From: Prorocentrum cordatum
Lineage: Eukaryota > Sar > Dinophyceae > Prorocentrales > Prorocentraceae
DNA length: 64,000 nt
Assembly: GCA_963575745.1 (NCBI GenBank)
Contig: CAUYUJ010022059.1
Span: 1,266,331 to 1,330,330 of the forward strand
Reading direction: 5' to 3'
Below, piece after piece: positions 19,319 to 27,000 of this stretch. Both the position numbers and the translations under genes were made by a program. The notes under the pieces are model-generated. The model had not been told where the DNA came from and searched no databases. It was given only the letters and a program-made list of their open reading frames with translations. Each line of letters starts with the position of its first letter. Position 1 is the stretch's first letter.

Positions 19319-21691
19319 CTACCCCGACGCGAACGCAACCTGGGCCGCCAACTGCGAGGTCGAGACTCGAGGCGCCGCCTGGCTACGCCGAGCTATCTCC
19401 CGCATGAGCTCGCCCCGCGCGGAATGGTCGATCAGGCTCCTCTGCAAGGCCCAATCGACAATGTCGGTGGCGACGGAGTGCCTGTCCCTGGGCCCCCGGG
19501 CCAGCAGGAGCGCCTGGCTCCTGAAATCGACTCCCATCTCGCCGTCCCGGGGAAACAGAGGAGCCCCAACAACGGCGTCGCCACGAGCTTTCGGAGGTCC
19601 CCGCTGCCTTCTTGGATCGGCGCTGACCCCCCTCCCCGGCGCGCGGAGCGCGCCCGGGGCGGCGGCCCAACGCCGAGCCAGGAACTCCGCGGTCAGCTCC
19701 GAGACTGTGTGCGTGTGCAGTGATTTGCTCCCCTGGGAAACCAGCTCGGCTCCCCGCCCACTTCCACCGGCAAGTCGGCCCTGGCAGTTATCTTCACACG
19801 GGACGCCTGGGCCAGTCGCGTCGCCGTGCACAGGCCGACCTGGGCGGCACCCGACTGCAAGATCCCATGCGCGCCGACCACCCCCAGCTCCCTGTCCTGC
19901 TTCGACTGGCGCGTGCCAACCAAATCTTTCGTCTTGTCCAAAAGAAGAAAGAGCAACGCGTGCATCAACTTTTGGAGGTCCGCTCGGATTTCTTAGATCG
20001 GCGCCGGGTCCCTCTCCCCGGCGCGCGGAACGAGCCAGGGGCGGCGCTGGAGGCGCCGCCAGGGGGGCCCAGCACCGATCCAAGAGATCTGCGCCGAGCT
20101 CCGAACATTTCTGCTTATGCTGTTTATTATGATTCGATTGTCTGGGGCCGTGCTGGCAGGCTTTGGAACAACCTTGACTGGGGACGCGTCACCCTTGTCC
20201 GTCTCCTCCTCCTCCTCTGAGTCGTCCTCCTCCGACTCGTCCGAATCGAGCTCGTCCTGGCCCCAGAGGTTCGTGCCGCCGGAAAAGCTGGAGATGTTCA
20301 GCACGATGACACCCTCTAGTTCCTCAGGGATCTGTACCTCCTCCCCGTCACACTCTAGCTTCACCTTGGAACCAATATCTTTGCAACGATTCTCCATCAG
20401 AGTGGTGGCACCACTGGTCATATACCACAACTTTGTCACAACCCGGGAAAAAAAGAGGTGCGGCAAGCGTTCCCTCTTCTGATGGAAGTCCAGTGCTACG
20501 GCAGCGTCCACGCCCAGCCCGAAATAGTTACACATCACGTACGATGTTCGGAGTCTTGGAAATGGGCACCAACACCGACACATGGGGGTTGCCTCCACAG
20601 ACAGAAGATGATCCTTGCTTTGGTGTCGGTGGTAATCTTTCGGCCACCTAGAAGCCCGACAGTTACCACCATCGCCGAGATCGGGATCATCTTCGCTAGA
20701 TGGAGGCACACCGCCGATATTTGTGCTAGTGCCAACCTCTAGGCCTCCGAGATTTGCGCTCTGGCTTGGGCACCGCGGGGAGACACGACGGCCTTGTTTT
20801 GGGCATCCGGCTCCGCCGGCTCTCTCCACGGCAGGTCACGGCCCACCTGTCCAGCAGCTCGACGTGCGCCTCGTCGACCAGCTTGAGGCACGCCAAGACG
20901 CTACCGCCAGTGTAGCCGCCACCCCAGCCAGTGACTCGGGCCAAATCGTTGCCAGTACCCAAAGGCAGAATCGCCACTGTCGGGACGTATTTGAGGGCCT
21001 TCTGTTCCAAGACGCCCAGCACCCATCCCACGGTGCCATCGCCACCGCAGACCAGAATGCGGTACGTGAGGTCTGTCTTGTTCCACCACTCCAAGGCGGC
21101 CTCTGGACCTTCCCTCTGCAAGTCTACGATCTGCAGCTCGTGAAGGTACGCAGACAGCTCGCAGAATATGTTCTCGCCCTGTTGGCCCCCGCTGCGGCTG
21201 TTGACGAACACCAGAACTGGGCGCCCGTCCTTCAGCTCCGCGCGGTCCACCTGGACGTGTTCCCACCGGTCTGGGTCCCGCAGTCTGGCCGTCGCAGCCT
21301 GCCGCAGAGCCCACAACTTGGTCGACGCAGCCTCGCCGGCCTGTCGCAATCACTTGGCCTGCCGCAAATCATTGACGCCCGCCACTCCCGCGGCCTGGCC
21401 TTCTGGGGCGCGCGGCACCCGCTTCACTGCCCTCGAAGGGAAGACCAAGTGGCAGATCTCTCGCCGGGCCCACTTCTGCTCGAACACCTGAACTCTGGAG
21501 CGTGGGACGAACAGGCTGTCATACAGCACGGCCAGCAGCAGCGCCACGGTGCACGCCAAAACAACGGTGGCCACCACGACGCCGACGAGCGACCGCTCTG
21601 GGCCCTCGGCGTTCAGAAACCACCGCAACTCCCACCAGAGCTCCGGCACGCGCCCGTTGGCGAACGCGTCGCCGACCGGCACCGAGCTCAT
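19319..21691 (-). CDS. diacylglycerol kinase, five exons
   Basis: Proposed complement(join(19319..19520, 19742..19896, 20173..20554, 20745..21340, 21395..21691)): 1,632 nt, 543 residues, phases consistent, ATG 21691, TAG 19319. The enzyme phosphorylates diacylglycerol to phosphatidic acid. Residues about 34-56 form one transmembrane helix. The catalytic domain (about 140-280) has VLVFVNSRSGGQQG, the ATP-binding CGGDGTVGWVL and PLGTGNDLAR. The accessory domain begins NYFGLGVDAAVALDFH, is interrupted by an acidic insert (DSDESEEDDSEEEEE), and continues DRELGVVGAHG to the GEPSWSQ-like end, which only appears after splicing. No C1 or EF-hand domains were seen. A spliced-leader relic lies 87 nt upstream of the ATG. 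N-terminal anchoring suggests membrane location. Confidence 0.85.
19521..19741 (-). other. kinase intron 4, 221 nt, contains foldback copy 2
   Basis: Minus-strand junction AGCTG|GTTTCCCAG...GATTTCAG|GAGCC, phase 2. It creates GEPSWSQALLL. The core 19590-19703 is a copy of the foldback repeat, with TCGGAG-type arms and TTGGATCGGCGCTG. Confidence 0.75.
19897..20172 (-). other. kinase intron 3, 276 nt, contains foldback copy 3
   Basis: Junction GTCAAG|GTTGTTCC...CGAAGCAG|GACAGG, phase 0. It joins the acidic insert to DRELGVVG, the second half of the accessory domain. The core 19971-20106 is another foldback copy. Confidence 0.75.
20555..20744 (-). other. kinase intron 2, 190 nt, near-complete palindrome
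   Basis: Junction TCGGAG|GCCTAGAGG...TTTCCAAG|ACTCCG, phase 2, GC-AG. Arms of about 80 nt (20561-20640 and 20662-20742) are imperfect reverse complements, so the intron is essentially one terminal-inverted-repeat sequence with a loop of about 20 nt. Confidence 0.75.
21341..21394 (-). other. kinase intron 1 (proposed), 54 nt, GC-AG
   Basis: Junction GGCCAG|GCCGCG...GCGACAG|GCCGGC, phase 0. Its removal deletes the in-frame TGA at 21350-21352. Other start points in the same frame are possible (for example GTGGCGGG, 45 nt). Confidence 0.5.
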
Positions 21692-21777
21692 CTGGCGGGG
21701 CCCGCCCAGCTGCCTACTCCGGGCCGCGCCGGGCCAGACCGAGGCAGGCCCCCTGTGGGCCGCGCTGGCTCGCGGCG

Positions 21778-21799
21778 CTCGAGCCAAAATGGCTACGGT
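21778..21799 (-). other. spliced-leader relic upstream of the kinase
   Basis: The minus strand reads A-CCGTAGCCATTTTGGCTC-GAG, one difference from the DinoSL (GAG for AAG). It is oriented with the kinase gene and lies 87 nt before its ATG. It indicates that the locus derives from a reverse-transcribed trans-spliced mRNA. Confidence 0.88.
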
Positions 21800-22333
21800 A
21801 CCAGCGGGGGATGCGCGGAGAGGTGGAGCGAGGAGGGAGGCTGGCGAGGGGATGTACGACGAGGCGAACGAAGGCCAGGCGATACAAGCGAGCAAGCGAG
21901 ACCGACGGGAAACGGGGGCCTTACAGGTTGGCATGGGCGGGCTCGAGCAATCGTCGCTGGAGGCATGGAGGAGCAAGGCCGACATTCATTTGCGCTGGCG
22001 GGCGCTGTCCGGCGCGTGGGAAAGAACACGCGTTGATTCCAACAATATAATTTTACTCGCTGCTGCCTTCCGAAATATCCTCATAGTCCCAGGACTGGAC
22101 ATGTTCGGTGTCCTCGTGTTTCCGTTGCTCCCGTTTTTACTGTTTGCGGTATCCCTTCGGCACGCTCTGCTGCCGGGCTGCTGCGCTTTACGCTAAATGG
22201 TTTGACGGTATCCATTTGCGTCAGCCGTATGTGGCAACCATGTCGTCGATTTTGGTTCGATCTTCGCGGGCGTCGGCTGCGTGCGTACCGCGCGTGATGA
22301 ACTCCATCCACGGTTCGAATTCAATCCTTCGAG
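21800..22333. other. no recognisable gene
   Basis: Upstream region of the kinase, GC-rich to 22020 and more AT-rich to 22330. Nothing was recognised. Confidence 0.5.
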
Positions 22334-22334
22334 C

Positions 22335-22419
<85 letters not shown>

Positions 22420-22420
22420 T
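22334..22420. repeat. (CAA)n microsatellite
   Basis: About 28 perfect CAA/ACA units. Confidence 0.98.
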
Positions 22421-22639
22421 AAATCCGCCACAGTGTCTCCTGGCACGTTGAGGCGTGGAAGAATGCCAAGAACTGTCTGGCAGAGTTTCTGTAGCCTTCT
22501 CAGGAACCCACCCCTCTCGTCGCCCCCCCGAGCGCGCACCGCCCCTACTCCTGGAGGCCCTAGGGCGGCTGTCGCGATTCCCCGGGGTCACGAGGGCTGC
22601 CAAGACGGTCAAAGACGGCTGACGTCCGACCATGCCTCT

Positions 22640-23130
22640 AAAACTGCCTGAATTGGCTACAAGACGGCCCACGATGGTTTCATCACAGACGGCTCAGGAT
22701 GCTCCAAGAGAAGCCGCAGAAGAGCCCGGCGAAATAGAAACCAATTGTTGTCCTTTGGTTTCATTGTTTTCGGGATTATCGCGCTTCCGGTGCTTCTGGG
22801 TTTCCGTCAGCGCGAAACGGCCCAGGAGGCCTTCAAGATCGCCAAAGAGGGCCCGCGAGAGCTCCAACATGAGTTCACAAGCGTCCAAGACGGCCTCGAG
22901 AAGGCCAAGAGGGTGCATATTTGGTGTCTCCCTGGGGTCACGGAAGCTGCCAAGACGGCCGAACAAAATCATCAAAACCGCCAAGACGGCCACGAGTCTC
23001 AAACCGGCCCAAGAGAGCTATACGACGGCCAGGAGAGCCCAGTGGCCCCTAAGACTGCCCTACAGGAGCCCCAGACAGCCCTAAGGCGTGAGCTCAGGCG
23101 TGCGCTCCATAAGGACTTCGAACGAAATAA
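22640..23130 (+). repeat. composite CCAAGACGGCC-type repeat, block 1
   Basis: Degenerate array of CAAGACGGCC / CCAAGAGGGCC words, with an AT-richer linker (about 22740-22810) containing TTTCGGGATTATCGCGCTTCCG. It runs into a (TCC)n tract from 23160. Same architecture as the blocks at 34.7, 45.5, 49.6 and 60.8 kb. Confidence 0.75.
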
Positions 23131-23160
23131 AAACGAACAACGCTATATGAGACATCCTTC

Positions 23161-23357
23161 CGTTTCCTTCTCCTCCTCTTCCTACTCCTCCTCCTTCTCA
23201 TCGTCATCTACCACTCCTCTTCCTCCTCCTCCTCCTCCTCCTCCTCCTCGTCCTCCTCCTGTTGCTGCTGCTGCTGCTACAGGTAGTACTCGTCCTCCTC
23301 CTCCTCCTCCTCCTCCTCCTCATCCTCCTCCTCCTCCTCCTCATCATCATGATCACG

Positions 23358-23433
<76 letters not shown>

Positions 23434-23471
23434 ACACCATCACCATGATAATCGACAGCCTCAACATCCGT

Positions 23472-23510
<39 letters not shown>

Positions 23511-23880
23511 GTCATCATCATCATCACCGTCATCATCATCAGCAGCATCACCATCATCATCCCCATCATCATCACCACCACCATCATCATCACCATCACT
23601 ATCATCACCATCGCCATCAGCAGCATGACCATCACCATCGCCATCAGCAGCATCAGCAGAATCAGCATAAGTATAAGTCTCAGCATTCGCATCAGCATCC
23701 GCATCAGCGTCGTCATCATCACCATCACCATCATCATCATCACCATCATCAGCATCATCAGCAGCAGCATCGGCATCAACATCATCATCAGCAACAGCAG
23801 CATCATCATCACCACAAGCATCATCAGCATCATCATAATCACCGTCGCGGTCGTCATCGTCATCGTCGTCGTCATCAAGC
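23161..23880. repeat. (TCC)n then (ATC/CAT)n array; 5' border of LINE 2
   Basis: TCC repeats to 23340, then long CAT/ATC runs with CAG/CAC interruptions to 23880. It gives spurious poly-His, poly-Asp and poly-Met frames. Confidence 0.97.
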
Positions 23881-24075
23881 CGCTCTCCTCTCGAGCCTTT
23901 GAGAGATAAGCGACCTCCCCACGCGTGCCCGCTCGCGCCCCCAGGCCCACGGCGGGGGGACTGCGGACCGCGAGGCGGTGGTGCCCGCGGCTCGCGGCGC
24001 GAGCGGGGGCCAGGCCCCCGCAGGCTCCCCCTCTTCTCCCGAGGCACGCCCTTCCTCCCACCCGCGTGCGCGCGC

Positions 24076-27000
24076 ATGTATGTGTACGTGCTGTTCATCA
24101 CCACCATCGCGCGCATCATGAGTCACCAGATCAAGATCGTAGGGTGGAACCCGTTCTCGGCCATAGGTGTGGGACGCATAGACGAGATTTCTGAGGAATT
24201 TAACACGTTCCACATCGTGATGATGCCTGGGACCAAGATCAGGGCCAAGCAACGGGCCCATCATCACTACGATAAAGGTCATCGACACTGGTTTCTACAC
24301 TTCGGGTGGGATCGAGGGAGCATGACAAACTCATCATGTGGATGCAGCATTGGGTTTCGGAATTCCAGGTTCCGCACTCAGGACATCACTCGTATCACTA
24401 CGCCTCCAGCAGAACTCCAAGGACGGGGCGGATGCGCCGACCTCATGCAGGGGAGTCTTCGGTTACGACTTATAGTGGCCTACTTCCCCCCACATCCCGC
24501 ACAAAGTACCCCAGCTGCCGTACGCCACTGGAAACTCAGCTTTGTCAGGCTCTGGGAGTGGGTCCTTCGGGAAGCATCCTCAGCACCATCGCGCATGGTC
24601 CCTATCATTTTCACGGACCTTAACCAGCCCCTCGGCCGCGTGCACCGTGCCCCTGCCCACGACCAGAGTATAGGACCACACCAGGCTGGCGCCGAGTCTG
24701 AGCTCGGCCAACGTGTTCATCGCAACCTATGTGAATCTGAGTTTGCGTCTCCCAACACCTTCTACGACCTCGGCTTTAGCTTCTTTGGGAACCGAGAGTC
24801 CCGCTCGCGTATTGATTATTTTTTCTGTCCACAAGCTCTTTTACCCTTGGTTCGTCGCATGTATATGTGTTGGCGCTCACACCGACGACTGCATTACCTT
24901 CCACACATGCTTGATCATATACCGATGGGCATGGAGGTCACAGTCTCGGCACCCCCTTCACCTCAAGATCGGGGCTATTGCGTTTGGGATTGGGGTCTCT
25001 TGGCCGCAGGCCTCGAAGTTGGTCACAGGCGTCGGGAATTTCTTCAGGACCTCCACGCGTCCCTGAGCCAGGTGCGCCCCCTCCTCGAAACGATTCTCAC
25101 CGACCAGGACCCTAGCCGCCACAACGCGGTGCTCGCATATCTCATTCGGCAGAGTGCAGCAAAGTTTTACTCCAAAGATCATGCGACCCCCCAGTGGGTC
25201 AAGGACGACAGAAAACATCGACTTACTCTTTTGCGTGAGCGGGCTGATCTTCGACAGCAGGGTCTCTCTCCCGAATCCAGCGAGCTCAAGATCATATCCC
25301 AGAAGATTAAGAAGTTCGAAAGGTTCAAAAATGCGTGGTGGAGACACAGCATAGAACAGGAGTTGCGTATGGCGTGGGCACGGCGCGAGACAGCACGAGT
25401 AGCAGAACTGGCACGCTTACGCGCAGGCACGCGTACCGGTGTACGCAAGCGCTCGTACCTCGCCCTCCCCTCGGCTCGCCCTCTGGCGTCATCCTTCCTT
25501 GGTGCTCTCTCTCGGCCTGGAGTGGAGGGAGGGCTTACTGCGTCAGAGGTCTTCGACAGTATCTGGACAGAGGATTGTTCGGCAGTCCAAAGCCTACTAG
25601 CTCGCCCTCCAGATCAGGTCTTCCCTATTGGCGTATGTTGTGAGGAGCCCTCGAGTGACGACATTACCCAGGCACTTGATGATTTAAGATTTATGCATGC
25701 ACGTTTGTTTCGTCAACGTCATCGTCGGTACAGTCCCCCCTGGTCGTGGCCATCCGAAGTGAGTATCATGATCATGAACCCACGTCACCTTAGTCGGCCT
25801 GGCTTGCCTGGCGCAGGTGTCGGCCATGACGACGCCGATTACCCTTTCGGTCTCGGTTGGGAGCCACAGAGAGCACGTGTTCCACGACCCGACAAACGTC
25901 GCTTAGGAGGCTTCAGTAACGAGGTCATGGCTGAGGGCCCTGCTGCACTGGCTTCCCTACTAGCTCACGTTCGGTGCTCTCGGCGGTTACCTCGGCAAGC
26001 TTACACCAGCCACGGCATTATGATTTCAAAAAAGAACAAACAGCCGACGGGGGACCCTATCAAAGACATTAACTCGTGCCTCAGGATGATTCATTGTTTC
26101 TGCCCATGGTGGCGACTTTATTTGCGAGTAGGAGTACTTGATTATGGATACGCGTGTGTATTTCCTGACTGGGCCTATGGGGGTATACGTAACAGACGAC
26201 GTGAGGCCTTGATGAGCATCGTTAAGATACTAGAATGGAAATTACGCACATGTAAATTATCATATCTAATCAAGTCTTACGACATGCGGAACGCTTTCGG
26301 CACCGGTTTCACATCCAAGTTGATCGAGAATTCTGATTGGCGATGCGAGTCTCGACACTTTCGGCAGATGCTGGCCATGCACCGCGAGAAGGCGGTGATT
26401 CACGTTGACGCGGCGGACCGTAGTATCTGCCTTCGACCCGCGTCAGGAGGGAGGATGGGGGATTCCAATGAGCCCGAGTTCTTCATGGGTAACTTCTACG
26501 GCCCCGTTATTAGGTGGAAGCTCCAGATGAAAGACCTCACAGGGCCCCTCCTCCAGGCCACCTGCCCCATCACTCAGAAGCCCCAGGACCTTTCCCTCGG
26601 CGCCTTCATCGACGACCTTATAAAAATCATGATTGTTCCAGATGGTTCTTATCGTCAGGCCCTCACCCTCGATTTGATTGATAACAACACCCTCAACGAT
26701 GAGCTCGAGCACGACGGATATGCCCAAAACGTAGCGAAGCAGGACACAATCATCAAGCTAGCCACTACGCAAGCTACGAAGCAAGCCGAGCAACATATCA
26801 GCGGAAATGCCGTCACTAACTTAATTCATCTGGGAGGGTATGTTAACGTGGGAGGGTCTAACGCCAGGGAGGTCACGGAGCGCATACGGTCCTGCAACAT
26901 AGGTTGGAGCATGCTCTCTCGCTTTCTTACCTCACCCGCCCCCATCATGAGCAAGCGGATGACGTTCATCGCCAACGTCGCTGGTCGTGCCTGGTCGGGT

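Noticed and set aside
21350-21352. Selenocysteine decoding of the kinase TGA
   Set aside because: No Sec-containing diacylglycerol kinase is known to me, the residue is outside the active site, and a small intron explains it.
23204-24061. Poly-Asp, poly-His and poly-Met frames in trinucleotide arrays
   Set aside because: They are direct translations of (ATC)n. The same applies at 8271-8690, 22321-22539, 29323-29865, 34134-34867, 44749-45195 and 51299-51951.
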